A DNA stretch of 64,000 bases from Planococcus versutus (GCF_001186155.3 NZ_CP016540.2:744001-808000), one strand, 5' to 3'; shown: positions 17,144 through 26,329, counted from the stretch's first letter. Notes: generated by a model from the sequence alone, not told the origin. Made by a program: numbers and translations.

Positions 17144-17922
17144 AGGCATTTCAAGTTAACTGGCTAAGAATTCTTTGTTTCATGCTTCTAATCATTAGTG
17201 TAAGTGGCGTCGCAGCGTTTGCTGCTGTAGATGAGCATGTTTACGACGAGGCTAACTTATTAAGCGAATCGGAAATCACTGACTTAGAAGCAGTTGCAGC
17301 CAAATACAGCCGAGAGCAAAATGTCGACTTTTTGTTTTTAACAACCGCAGATGAAACTATGCCTTCTATTATCGATTATATGGGTGATTTTTTTGATCAG
17401 TGGTCTAGTGAAAACAATCAAAAAAATGTAGTATTGCTAACAATGAATATTGCGACGCGTGATGTCTATTTAGCTGGTTTTGGAACAGCTGAAACCACAC
17501 TTGATGATAAACGAGTCGATATGGTTTTAGATCGAATTGTTCCTGAAATGCAAAATGGTGACTATGCAGATGCTTTTCGTGAGACAGTGACTACGTCAAG
17601 TCGTTATATGGAGTATCGCCCCGGCGTCAACCCCGAAAACATTCTTCTTAAAAGCTGGTTCCAACTTCTTGTTGCATTATTGCTGGGGGTAGGTGTTGTT
17701 GGGTTCATGCTTTATCATTCAGGTGGGCGTGTGACAACGACTGCAAGTACTTATGTTGATGAGGACCATACAAGAGTAACCGGTACACGTGACCAGTTCC
17801 GTAACAAAACCGTTTCACGTCGTAAGGTTCCGAAGAACAATGGAGGCGGAGGCGGTGGTTTTGGCGGTGGAGGAACTACCGGAGGCGGCACTTCATTTAG
17901 CGGAGGCGGTCGCAAGTTTTAA
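17140..17922 (+). CDS. ydjH: YdjH-like TPM-domain membrane protein
   Basis: 260 residues: a signal or anchor helix (about 8-28), an extracytoplasmic TPM domain (residues about 32-160, DEHVYDEANLLSESEITDLE through the AETTLDDKRVDMVLDRIVPEM region), a second membrane helix near 185, and a Gly-rich tail (GGGGGGFGGGG) ending GGGRKF. TPM proteins often end this way. GTG 17140 is chosen because TAGGAGGTG lies eight bases upstream and it overlaps the ydjG stop; the frame is open earlier but inside ydjG. Confidence 0.85.
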   Translation: MKAFQVNWLRILCFMLLIISVSGVAAFAAVDEHVYDEANLLSESEITDLEAVAAKYSREQNVDFLFLTTADETMPSIIDYMGDFFDQWSSENNQKNVVLLTMNIATRDVYLAGFGTAETTLDDKRVDMVLDRIVPEMQNGDYADAFRETVTTSSRYMEYRPGVNPENILLKSWFQLLVALLLGVGVVGFMLYHSGGRVTTTASTYVDEDHTRVTGTRDQFRNKTVSRRKVPKNNGGGGGGFGGGGTTGGGTSFSGGGRKF

Positions 17923-17951
17923 AAAAATAAATCAAAGGAGGGAAAAATAGA

Positions 17952-18941
17952 ATGGGATTTTTCGGCAATCAATTCTCAGACGTAGTCGAATGGGAAGAAT
18001 TCAGAGAAGATATGATTTTCTGGAAATGGACAAACAATGAAGTGAAAAAAGGCAGTAAGCTCATTATTCGTCCAGGACAAGATGCTATCTTTATGAACAA
18101 CGGCAAAGTCGAAGGGATTTTTGAAGACGAAGGCGAATACGATATTGAATCAGAAATCGTGCCATTCTTATCAACTTTAAAAGGTTTCCGCTTTGGCTTT
18201 AATAGTGGCATGCGTGTAGAAGTGTTGTTTGTGAACACAAAAGAATTTACGGTTCGTTGGGGCACACAAAACCCAATTAATATTCCGTCACCTCAATTAC
18301 CTGGGGGCCTGCCTATTCGAGCGAATGGAACATTTCAATTTAAAGTCAGCGATTACATTGGCTTGATCGATAAAATCGCAGGAGTTCGCAATAGTTATGT
18401 AGTTGAAGACGTGAAAATTCGTATTACGGCCATTCTGGACCAACTTTTAATGAGATGGATCAGTAAAGAAGGCAGGGATATGTTCAACTTGCAAGCCAAT
18501 GCGCATGAAATTGGTAAAGGTATTCAAGATGATTTGAACATGCAACTAATGGATGACGGCATGAAAGTGACCGGCTTCCAAGTCATGAGCTTTAATTATC
18601 CGAAAGAAATTCAAGACATGATCAACAAAAGTGCCTCGCACGGCATGGTGGGTGATGTGTCAAAATACCAGCAAATTTCTGTAGCGGATGCCATGGGCAA
18701 ATCGTCGGGATCCAATACGGCATCTGACATGGCAGGCATGATGATGGGTATGAACATCGCTAAAGACATGATGAATGATCAAACAGAAGACAGCCATAAG
18801 CAACAAGCTGCTGTACATTCGACCGAATCAACTTCACAATCAGAGAGTGGTGGGAAAACCGTGCCGAAATTCTGTCCAAACTGTGGGCAGAAAAACGAAG
18901 GTGCAAAATTCTGTCCGAATTGCGGTCAGAAATTAAGTTGA
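17952..18941 (+). CDS. ydjI: YdjI-like SPFH-domain protein with zinc ribbons
   Basis: 329 residues: an SPFH/virion-core-type domain (residues about 25-230), a Met- and Gly-rich linker, and a C-terminal pair of CxxCG motifs (KFCPNCGQKNEG, KFCPNCGQKLS). The mirrored zinc ribbons of YdjG and YdjI suggest that they dock on each other or on a common partner. In B. subtilis YdjI is linked to PspA at the membrane. AAAGGAGGG precedes the ATG. Last gene of the operon. Confidence 0.88.
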   Translation: MGFFGNQFSDVVEWEEFREDMIFWKWTNNEVKKGSKLIIRPGQDAIFMNNGKVEGIFEDEGEYDIESEIVPFLSTLKGFRFGFNSGMRVEVLFVNTKEFTVRWGTQNPINIPSPQLPGGLPIRANGTFQFKVSDYIGLIDKIAGVRNSYVVEDVKIRITAILDQLLMRWISKEGRDMFNLQANAHEIGKGIQDDLNMQLMDDGMKVTGFQVMSFNYPKEIQDMINKSASHGMVGDVSKYQQISVADAMGKSSGSNTASDMAGMMMGMNIAKDMMNDQTEDSHKQQAAVHSTESTSQSESGGKTVPKFCPNCGQKNEGAKFCPNCGQKLS

Positions 18942-18950
18942 AAACGATTG

Positions 18951-18988
18951 AACCACTGTAGGAGGTAGCTCCTACAGTGGTTTTTTTC
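18951..18988 (+). terminator. Terminator of the pspA-ydjGHI operon
   Basis: AACCACTGTAGGAG pairs perfectly with CTCCTACAGTGGTT, then T-run. Confidence 0.92.
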
Positions 18989-19117
18989 TATACACACGCA
19001 TTTTTTATTTTGTTTATGTAGTAGAATAGCAGAAAGACGTCACTGGAATTCATATATTCAAGAGGGGAATCAACAAAAAACAATAACTAATCTGTAATAA
19101 GAACGGAGTAACAAACA

Positions 19118-20722
19118 ATGAATTCACCACGCTTTAAACTAAGTTCAATCATTATTTTCTTTATTTGTCTTGTGGTATTGATTTCGTTATCAGTCACCAT
19201 CTTTTTGATCACGAACGTAACGAGTAGAAATATAGAAAATCAATTAGAGCAAAAAGCGATAAATACTTCGCGTACAGTTGCCGAATCGCAAATAGTTAAA
19301 AGTGGCTTAGTGTTTTCTGAAATGGAAGAAGGAATTCAAGAATATGCGCAAGCGGTTCAACAAGCGACCAATGTGCTATTTGTAGTCGTCATAGATATGG
19401 AAGGAGTACGAAAATCACATCCCGATCCCAAAAAAATCGGTAAGTCATTTATGGGTGGAGACGAAATACAAGCATTAAGAGGTAAAGACTATACGTCAAA
19501 ATCAACAGGGACCTTAGGAGAATCGTTGCGTTCATTTACTCCTGTTATGGATACTGAGGGAACTCAGCTTGGGGTTGTGGTGGTGGGTATTTCACTTGAA
19601 GAAGTACAGTCGGCTATTCAGCAAAGCCAATTCAAAATTTTAACGGGTTCTGCTACTGGATTATTAGTCGGAATTATAGGTGCTTTTTGGTTGGCATGGT
19701 ATATCAAGAAGAGCTTGTTTGGTTTGGAGCCCTATTCAATTGCACGCATTCACGAAGAGCGAAATCAAATGCTGCAGTCTGTTTACGAAGGAGTTATTGC
19801 AATTGATGTAGATTCAAAAGTTGTGTTAGTTAATAAATCGGCGAGACGAATTTTTCATCAAGCTGGTTTGATGACTAAAGAGCCGATTGGCATGGATATA
19901 GGTGATTTTCTGCCAGGAGCCATGTTAGAACAAATGCTAAAACAAACAGCACCTGAATTGGATGAAGAGCAAAATTTTAATGGCGTATCTGTAATTTCAA
20001 ATCGCGTACCACTTATCGTTAACGGTCACGTAATTGGTGCAATTGCTACATTCCGAGACAAAACAGAAGTAAATTTACTAGCAGAACAGCTGACAGGCAT
20101 TCGGTTGTATGCAGATACGTTGCGCGCACAATCTCATGAATTTATGAATCAACTTCATGTATTGCTTGGTATGATTAAGTTAGAAGAATATGAACAAGTT
20201 AAGCAATTTATCGCAAAGTTAACAGATCATCAAGTACATGAAGTAGGAGCAGTCACACAACACATAAAAGACCCTGTTCTTTCAGGTTTCATCATCGGGA
20301 AAATAAGTTATGCGAGAGAAACACAAGTCGAACTTGTGGTTCACTGTGAAACAGAAATTCCTCAACCCAAAGATGGTTCTGTAACACATGAACTCATCAC
20401 GATTCTTGGAAATGTCATTGATAACGCAATAGACAGTGTGCAAGGTCAACAACAACGAAGTGTAGCTGTTCGTTTTTCTTACATAGACGAATTATTAGAA
20501 CTGACTGTAACAGATTCAGGTCCTGGTATTGCTCTACATATGCAAGAAACCATCTTTTCAAAAGGAATTTCTTCTAAAGAAGGTAAAAATCATGGATTTG
20601 GACTTTACTTGTCTAAACGAAGTGTTGAAAAACTCGAAGGGTCTATCGATGTCCTCTCTGATGAAAACCAAACTATTTTTTCAATCGTTGTTCCATATGA
20701 AGCTGGAGGTGAGCTAGTGTGA
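19118..20722 (+). CDS. malK: Sensor histidine kinase of the CitA/DcuS family, MalK-like
   Basis: 534 residues: a membrane helix (10-32), an extracellular sensor domain of PDC/sCache type (about 40-170) with GKSFMGGDEIQAL, a second helix (175-198), FGLEPYSIARI (201-211, a signature of CitA/DcuS kinases), a cytoplasmic PAS domain (about 215-315), the phosphorylated H340 in AQSHEFMNQLH, and an ATPase domain with a G-box (DSGPGIA, GFGLYLSK). It probably senses an extracellular C4 dicarboxylate such as malate. Adjacent regulator and 2-hydroxycarboxylate symporter match the B. subtilis malK-malR-maeN set; citrate sensing cannot be excluded. Confidence 0.87.
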   Translation: MNSPRFKLSSIIIFFICLVVLISLSVTIFLITNVTSRNIENQLEQKAINTSRTVAESQIVKSGLVFSEMEEGIQEYAQAVQQATNVLFVVVIDMEGVRKSHPDPKKIGKSFMGGDEIQALRGKDYTSKSTGTLGESLRSFTPVMDTEGTQLGVVVVGISLEEVQSAIQQSQFKILTGSATGLLVGIIGAFWLAWYIKKSLFGLEPYSIARIHEERNQMLQSVYEGVIAIDVDSKVVLVNKSARRIFHQAGLMTKEPIGMDIGDFLPGAMLEQMLKQTAPELDEEQNFNGVSVISNRVPLIVNGHVIGAIATFRDKTEVNLLAEQLTGIRLYADTLRAQSHEFMNQLHVLLGMIKLEEYEQVKQFIAKLTDHQVHEVGAVTQHIKDPVLSGFIIGKISYARETQVELVVHCETEIPQPKDGSVTHELITILGNVIDNAIDSVQGQQQRSVAVRFSYIDELLELTVTDSGPGIALHMQETIFSKGISSKEGKNHGFGLYLSKRSVEKLEGSIDVLSDENQTIFSIVVPYEAGGELV

Positions 20723-21426
20723 TTAATGTACTAATTGTAGAAGATGATCCAATGGTAGCAGAGCTAAACCGACAATATGTGGCAAAGGTAAATGGCTTTA
20801 CCGTCATTGGTCACGCTAGTGATTCTAGCAAAGCAGTTGAATTACTGGCAACAGTGGAAGTAGATTTACTATTGCTAGATATTCATATGCCTGGAATGGA
20901 TGGGCTCGACTTTTTAAGACAGCTTCGTGAAGAAAAAGAAGATGTAGATGTTATTCTTATCACTGCAGCATCCGATGTTGGTCAAATTCAACAAGCGCTT
21001 AGACTGGGAGCGATAGATTACTTGATCAAACCGTTTGAATTCAACCGTTTCCAGGAATCACTTTTGCAATACAAAGCTCATCATTTCAGCCTAGATAGAA
21101 AAAATAAAGTAGATCAACAAGAACTTGACCAAATGCTACAAAAAAAGAGCCATTCTGCACAACGTAGCGATGCAGTGCCAAAAGGATTGACGAAAACAAC
21201 GTTGAAAAAAATTATTGAATTGACCTTGGCAATCGATAGAGATACGTTTTCAACAGAAGATATTGCGGAAATTAGCCGTATTTCACGTGTCTCAGTGAGA
21301 AAGTATTTAAAATTTTTGACGGAAATCGGTTACTTAGAAGAAAACCTAGATTACGGAATTGGTCGTCCGATTTATCGCTACTTCATAAAAAGAAAGAATC
21401 GACACGTGATTATCCCTTACTTATAA
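20719..21426 (+). CDS. malR: Response regulator of the CitB/DcuR family, MalR-like
   Basis: 235 residues: receiver domain with acidic pocket VEDDP, phosphoacceptor D54 (LLLDIHMPG) and K104 (YLIKPF), then a C-terminal helix-turn-helix (TEDIAEISRISRVSVRKYLK). GTG 20719 overlaps the kinase stop (GTGA), with GGAGGTGAG upstream, so kinase and regulator are coupled. Its likely target is the transporter gene immediately downstream. Confidence 0.87.
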   Translation: MINVLIVEDDPMVAELNRQYVAKVNGFTVIGHASDSSKAVELLATVEVDLLLLDIHMPGMDGLDFLRQLREEKEDVDVILITAASDVGQIQQALRLGAIDYLIKPFEFNRFQESLLQYKAHHFSLDRKNKVDQQELDQMLQKKSHSAQRSDAVPKGLTKTTLKKIIELTLAIDRDTFSTEDIAEISRISRVSVRKYLKFLTEIGYLEENLDYGIGRPIYRYFIKRKNRHVIIPYL

Positions 21427-21451
21427 AGCAGCCATATAGGCTGCTTTTTTT
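21426..21451 (+). terminator. Terminator after malR
   Basis: AAGCAGCC pairs with GGCTGCTT across ATATA, then T-run. It separates the regulators from the symporter gene, which must have its own promoter. Confidence 0.85.
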
Positions 21452-21525
21452 AATTACAATAAGTTCAATACTTTCAAATGGTATCTGTTTTCTGACTATT
21501 TAACTAACATAAAAAAGTAGAAGGT

Positions 21526-21539
21526 TGAAAGCGCTTTCT
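21526..21539 (+). promoter_or_regulatory. CcpA binding site (cre) upstream of maeN
   Basis: TGAAAGCGCTTTCT is palindromic and fits the cre consensus WTGNAANCGNWNNCW. It stands about 90 bases before the symporter start, consistent with carbon catabolite control of organic acid uptake. Confidence 0.75.
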
Positions 21540-21627
21540 GCTTGGAGCTATCCCTCAACAAAAAGTATAGGAATAGTCGTAACGGAAATACATTATCGAT
21601 AAAAAATAGAAGACGGAGTTGACAGCA

Positions 21628-22938
21628 ATGAAAGAAAAAAAACAAAACACACCGCCCGATCTGCCGGTGAGACATAATTTAGGAACGTTCTCGATTTTTA
21701 ATATTCCCATCTTGTGGTTTGCTATTTTTACTGCAATTGCACTTTATGCGATGTATACAGATAACCTACCGGCAGGCATGATTGGTGCGTTGTTAATCAT
21801 CATGGTTCTGGGGGAACTGCTTGGGTGGATTGGCGACCACACCCCCATTGTCCGTACGTTTTTAGGCGGTGGAGCGATTGTTGCCATATTTGGTTCAGCA
21901 TATATGGTCTACAGTGGCTTAATGCCTGAATCCACAACGACGCTTATTACAGAATTCATGAAAGATGGAGACTTCTTAAACTTCTATATTGCCGCGCTAA
22001 TTACCGGAAGTATTTTGGGGATGGAGTCAAAAGTGTTGGTAAAAGCGGGCGTTCGTTACGCATTGCCATTGCTGGCCGCTGTAGCCGGTGCTGTGTTGTT
22101 AGCAGCATTAGTAGGATTAGTTCTTGGGTTTAGTGTTCAAGATGCAGTACTGGTCATTGCCATGCCGATTATGGGTGGAGGCATGGGTGCAGGTGCCGTA
22201 CCGATGTCACAAGTGTATTCGGAAATGCTAGGAAATGAACCTGGGTATTATTTGTCCATTTTAGTACCAGCGTTAGCACTAGGTAACGTCTTTGCTATTA
22301 TTATTGCTAGTATTTTAAATATTGTTGGCAAAAAATATCCGAGTTTGACTGGAAATGGCCAATTAATCAAAGGCTTTCATTATGAGAAAAAAGAAGCACC
22401 CGAATACAGTTTAGCGAAAATGGGCATTGGCGTTTTAGCAGCCGTATCGTTTTACATGTTAGGAAATCTATTAGGTGATGTGATTCCGCTTCATCCTTAC
22501 GCGATCATGATTATTTTGGTTGCTGGTTTGAAAGTAGCGAATATCATGCCAGAAGTTATTGTTGAAGGCGCAAGCCAGTGGTACGAATTTGTTGCGAGAA
22601 ACTGGACCAATGCGTTATTGATCGGTATTGGTGTAGCGTATACAGATTTAGCTGCTGTGTTGGATGCATTAAGCATTGAGTATGTTCTTATCGTACTTGC
22701 TGTTGTTATTGGAGCCGTAATCGGTTCAGGCGTTGTTGGGAAGTTTATGGGCTTCTATCCAATCGAAGCTGCGATTACAGCAGGTCTTTGTATGGCGAAC
22801 ATGGGTGGGACAGGAGATGTAGCCGTATTATCTGCAGCACGGAGAATGGAATTGATGCCATTCGCACAAATCTCTTCTCGTTTAGGTGGCGCATTGATTT
22901 TGCTGCTAGCTAGCATATTCATCCCATTTTTCATCTAG
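21628..22938 (+). CDS. maeN: 2-hydroxycarboxylate transporter (malate/citrate type)
   Basis: 436-residue, very hydrophobic membrane protein of the 2HCT family with about 11 helices. The two family signature loops are present: MGGGMGAGAVPMSQ near residue 190 and MANMGGTGDVAVLSAARRMEL near 397. Family members exchange or co-transport malate, citrate or lactate with Na+ or H+. MaeN is favoured because a MalK/MalR pair precedes it. ATG 21628 is taken over the in-frame TTG 21619 because GGAG at 21614 is well spaced only for the ATG. A cre site lies upstream. Confidence 0.87.
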   Translation: MKEKKQNTPPDLPVRHNLGTFSIFNIPILWFAIFTAIALYAMYTDNLPAGMIGALLIIMVLGELLGWIGDHTPIVRTFLGGGAIVAIFGSAYMVYSGLMPESTTTLITEFMKDGDFLNFYIAALITGSILGMESKVLVKAGVRYALPLLAAVAGAVLLAALVGLVLGFSVQDAVLVIAMPIMGGGMGAGAVPMSQVYSEMLGNEPGYYLSILVPALALGNVFAIIIASILNIVGKKYPSLTGNGQLIKGFHYEKKEAPEYSLAKMGIGVLAAVSFYMLGNLLGDVIPLHPYAIMIILVAGLKVANIMPEVIVEGASQWYEFVARNWTNALLIGIGVAYTDLAAVLDALSIEYVLIVLAVVIGAVIGSGVVGKFMGFYPIEAAITAGLCMANMGGTGDVAVLSAARRMELMPFAQISSRLGGALILLLASIFIPFFI

Positions 22939-22947
22939 CAAGCTCAA

Positions 22948-22986
22948 ACATCCACTCGCAAGCAACGCGAGTGGATGTTTTTTGTT
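22948..22986 (+). terminator. Terminator of maeN
   Basis: ACATCCACTCGC pairs with GCGAGTGGATGT, followed by TTTTTGTTTT. Confidence 0.92.
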
Positions 22987-23501
22987 TTATGCGATTTCCT
23001 GTTTTGGAGATTTTTGAATATTTATTTGATGTGCCTTTTTCTATGTATCCACGCCTTGTATATAATATCGCGAAATGAAAGAACTCTTCTTTTTTAATGA
23101 TTCGACTCGCGGTATTTTTAAAGCAAAGGTTGTTAGACTTCCGAAAGAGTGCTATGGTTAGATAGTTGAATCAATTTAATAATTGGTTTTATTTCAAAAA
23201 TTCAACCATTTGAGCAGCTGGGTATAAACTAGTTTCGAATGGGTTTATCAAATGCTTCTTGCATGTGAACTTGTTGTAAACTGAAAAAATCAGAGCAAAT
23301 TGCTAAAAAGTTTTTAGATGAATGAGGAGATTTTTAATAAAATCACTCTTTTTACATAAGCTGTATGTCTATACAGAGACATAGAGACGTCTTGCCTAAC
23401 CAGTTAAATGGATGAGCGAGAAGTCCTTTTTTTTATGGAAGAAAAAAAGTTTTCAGCTGAAGAGATAAAGTTGAATTCAACTACTATAGAAGGAGGTACT
23501 C
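22987..23501 (+). promoter_or_regulatory. Long non-coding leader region of the OpuC-like operon
   Basis: No gene fits in these 515 bases. TATAAT at 23061-23066 (weak TTTCTA box 17 bp upstream) could start a leader of about 430 bases. Just after it, ATATCGCGA (23065-23073) can pair with TCGCGGTAT (23107-23115), followed by T-run. TGTAT/ATACA at 23362-23375 is a second small hairpin, and an intrinsic terminator stands at 23386-23434. A 26-codon frame starts at ATG 23435 and runs into the start of the ATPase gene, but has no ribosome site. A controlled leader or an independent small RNA are both possible. Confidence 0.4.
23386..23434 (+). terminator. Terminator in the leader upstream of opuCA
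   Basis: GACGTCTTGC pairs with GCGAGAAGTC (one mismatch, one G-U), then TTTTTTTT. It sits only 68 bases before the opuCA start. Confidence 0.65.
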
Positions 23502-24635
23502 ATGCTCAAATTTGAAAATGTAAGTAAAGTGTTTAACGGAGGATTTAAAGCAGTCGATTCGGTTAGCTTTGATATTCCAGAAGGCGAATTTCTCGTACTT
23601 ATTGGTCCCAGTGGGTCAGGAAAATCAACAACGATGAAAATGATCAATCAGATGGTTCCTCATACAAGTGGAACGATTTCGATTAATGGGCAAGACATTA
23701 TGAGTTTGAATGCTTCAGAGCTTCGCCGGAATATCGGTTATGTGATCCAGCAAATTGGTCTTTTTCCTCATTACACGATTGAAAAAAACATCGCGACGGT
23801 TCCTGAACTAAAAGGCTGGTCAAAAGAAGAAATCCGCGTACGTGTTAAAGAACTAATGGAATTAGTGGGTCTGGATCCTGAGGTTTTCGCTTCTCGCTAC
23901 CCGAAAGAATTGTCTGGTGGACAGCAACAACGTGTAGGTGTTGCACGAGCACTGGCATCAAATCCAGAAATTATCTTAATGGATGAACCGTTTGGTGCAT
24001 TAGATCCAATCACACGAGACCAACTGCAGTTTGAGTTGATTTCACTGCAACGGAAATTAAAGAAGACGATTGTTTTTGTTACGCATGATATGGACGAAGC
24101 GTTAAAACTAGGCGACCGTATTGCAATTATGAAAGATGGCAAATTACTTCAACTCGACACCCCGGAAAAATTACTACGAGAACCGTCCCACGGTTTTGTA
24201 GAAGAGTTTATCGGCAAACATCGGATTACCCAAAATCCTGAACTGATGCCTGTCTCTGCTGTTATGACAGAAAAAGTGATAACTGCACAAATCGGTATGT
24301 CTCCATCGAAAGCACTAGTAATGACACGACAGCATCAAATCACGAGTTTGATTATCGTGAACGAAGCAGGTGCCTTAGTAGGTCTTGTTTCTTCTTATAA
24401 ACTCATCAAAAAAATAGACGAGATCCACTCGCTTGAAGAAATCATGGAAGCGCCAAAAACGGTGTTGCCACTGTCGGCAACAGCGAAAGAAGCTATTGTT
24501 TTGATGACCACGGCACAACTTGGCATTATTCCAATACTCGATGAAACGCTTCGCGTAAAAGGTCTCGTTACAAGTGGTACATTACTTTCTGCATTGTCCA
24601 GTCAGTGGACAGAAATGGAGGAAGTAAATGAATAA
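23502..24635 (+). CDS. opuCA: OpuCA-like ABC ATPase with CBS domains
   Basis: 377 residues. The ATPase domain has Walker A GPSGSGKST, signature LSGGQQQR, Walker B IILMDEPF and switch His in VTHDMDEA. After residue about 250 come two CBS domains (ASAVMTEK-type start VSAVMTEKVI, then EEIMEAPKTVLPLSATAKEA), as in OpuA/OpuC ATPases, where CBS pairs sense ionic strength or nucleotides. It powers uptake of a compatible solute such as glycine betaine, carnitine or choline. AGGAGG precedes the ATG. Overlaps the permease gene by 8 bases. Confidence 0.9.
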   Translation: MLKFENVSKVFNGGFKAVDSVSFDIPEGEFLVLIGPSGSGKSTTMKMINQMVPHTSGTISINGQDIMSLNASELRRNIGYVIQQIGLFPHYTIEKNIATVPELKGWSKEEIRVRVKELMELVGLDPEVFASRYPKELSGGQQQRVGVARALASNPEIILMDEPFGALDPITRDQLQFELISLQRKLKKTIVFVTHDMDEALKLGDRIAIMKDGKLLQLDTPEKLLREPSHGFVEEFIGKHRITQNPELMPVSAVMTEKVITAQIGMSPSKALVMTRQHQITSLIIVNEAGALVGLVSSYKLIKKIDEIHSLEEIMEAPKTVLPLSATAKEAIVLMTTAQLGIIPILDETLRVKGLVTSGTLLSALSSQWTEMEEVNE

Positions 24636-25281
24636 TTTAAATATCATTGAACAGCTCGTAGAACAAGCGCAAATGCGCTGGCAAGATGTGATTCAAGCCA
24701 CCTCTGTCCATATCCAACTTGTTTTCTTCTCGATGCTGATCGCTGTCGTGTTAGGTGTCACGCTTGGAATTTTAATCACGCGCGTTCCTTCGCTTGCGAC
24801 AGTCGTATTAGGCGGAGCCGGTGTTATGCAAACGATACCAAGCTTAGCTTTACTAGGCTTTATGATTCCTATTTTTGGAATTGGTGTAAACACAGCGATT
24901 GCTGCGTTATTTTTGTATTCATTGCTTCCAATTATTCGAAATACCTATACAGGAATTAAAGACGTCAATAAAGCCACGGTCGAAGCAGCAAAAGGAATGG
25001 GGATGACCAGCTGGCAAATTCTAATTAAAGTGGAATTACCTTTGTCCATTCCCATGATTATGGCGGGTATTCGGACAGCTGCTGTGATTAACGTGGGTAC
25101 CGCAACACTCGCTGCATTTATCGGAGCCGGCGGACTTGGCGATTTCATTTTCTTAGGTATTACACGTGGCATTGATGGTTTAATCCTACTTGGTGCCATT
25201 CCAGCTGCGTTATTAGCCATTCTATTGGAAATCTTCTTCGGCTCATTAGAGCGTTGGACGACTCCAAAAGGCTTGAAATGA
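24628..25281 (+). CDS. opuCB: OpuCB-like ABC permease
   Basis: 217-residue permease with five to six helices and the BPD_transp EAA-type loop EAAKGMGMTSWQILIKVELP near residue 117. It forms the membrane channel of the betaine/choline-type importer. GGAGGAAGTAA directly precedes ATG 24628, inside the end of opuCA. The usual second permease gene (opuCD) is absent, so this protein probably works as a homodimer. Confidence 0.88.
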   Translation: MNNLNIIEQLVEQAQMRWQDVIQATSVHIQLVFFSMLIAVVLGVTLGILITRVPSLATVVLGGAGVMQTIPSLALLGFMIPIFGIGVNTAIAALFLYSLLPIIRNTYTGIKDVNKATVEAAKGMGMTSWQILIKVELPLSIPMIMAGIRTAAVINVGTATLAAFIGAGGLGDFIFLGITRGIDGLILLGAIPAALLAILLEIFFGSLERWTTPKGLK

Positions 25282-25289
25282 GGGATTGT

Positions 25290-26177
25290 ATGACAAAACG
25301 CATAGTGTTGAAATGTCTATTGCTGCTCTTCGTCACATCATCACTTGCAGGCTGTATTTTTATCGAAGAAGATTCCTTAATCGTGGGATCCCGAAACAAT
25401 ACAGAAAGCATTATTTTATCGAATATTATGGGACAGTTAATTGAAGCGGAAGCGGATATTGATGTCATTTATAAAGAAAATTTAGGAGGGTCCAACGTAG
25501 TGTGGACGGCCATGCTAAATAATAATATCGATGTGATACCAGATTATACCGGAACCATTGTCATCAACTATTACCAAGAAACAGCAGGAGATGCTGAAGA
25601 GACTTTGGCTTCTACCAAAAAACTTGTTTCGGCAGATGGCATTACGGCATTGGAATCATTTGGTTTTAATAATACGTATACGCTAGCGTTAGACGAAGAT
25701 CAAGCAGAAAAATTGAATTTGGTCACGTTCAGTGATTTTGCAAAAGTTTCGTCTGACTATACGTTAGGCGCAGTGTTTGAATTTATCGATCGACCGGATG
25801 GATTGCCCGGCTTTAAAGAAGAATACGATTTAGAATTTAAAGATGTAAAAGGAATGGATCATGGTATGATGTATCGCTCTATTAACGCGGAAGAAGTAGA
25901 CGTCATCAATTCGTATACAACAGATGGACAACTGCAAATGTATAATTTACGCGTCTTAGAAGATGATCAAAGCTATTTCCCGCCGTATCATGCGTTACCA
26001 TTAGTACGAACTGAAATCATGGAACAATACCCAGAACTTGAAGAAGTCCTCCTTCAGTTAGCGGGGGAAATTGATGAACCTGCTATGCAAGCGATGAATG
26101 CAAAAGTAGACAACGAAGGCCAAATGGTTGAAGTTGTAGCTAAAGAGTTTTTGCAAGAAGCTGGTCTTATTGAGTAA
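25290..26177 (+). CDS. opuCC: OpuCC-like substrate-binding lipoprotein
   Basis: About 295 residues. Lipoprotein signal with lipobox SLAGC (Cys21 from this start), then a glycine-betaine/choline-binding fold of OpuAC type: LIVGSRNNTESIILSNIMGQ, YKENLGGSNVVWTAML, DVIPDYTGTIVINYY, DHGMMYRSINAEEVDVIN and LPLVRTEIMEQYPELEEVL. It presents the osmolyte to the OpuCB channel. ATG 25290 has GAGGG five bases upstream; an alternative ATG 25278 overlaps the opuCB stop (ATGA). Confidence 0.88.
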   Translation: MTKRIVLKCLLLLFVTSSLAGCIFIEEDSLIVGSRNNTESIILSNIMGQLIEAEADIDVIYKENLGGSNVVWTAMLNNNIDVIPDYTGTIVINYYQETAGDAEETLASTKKLVSADGITALESFGFNNTYTLALDEDQAEKLNLVTFSDFAKVSSDYTLGAVFEFIDRPDGLPGFKEEYDLEFKDVKGMDHGMMYRSINAEEVDVINSYTTDGQLQMYNLRVLEDDQSYFPPYHALPLVRTEIMEQYPELEEVLLQLAGEIDEPAMQAMNAKVDNEGQMVEVVAKEFLQEAGLIE

Positions 26178-26192
26178 AGAATAAGCGCGGTA

Positions 26193-26237
26193 GAAGGCTT
26201 TGCTAGTTTCCTTATATAGGAATGGCAAAGCCTTTTT
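26193..26237 (+). terminator. Terminator of the OpuC-like operon
   Basis: AAGGCTTTGC pairs with GCAAAGCCTT, followed by TTT. Confidence 0.8.
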
Positions 26238-26329
26238 AACAGACTCAATAAAAATTTGAATAATCAGTCTTTTTTATATCATTTTAATTGAAAAGGGCGT
26301 ATGATAAAAACAAAGGAGGAGGAGTCTCA

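Noticed and set aside
23435..23515. Leader peptide before opuCA
   Set aside because: A 26-codon frame starts right after a T-run and lacks a ribosome site; probably chance.
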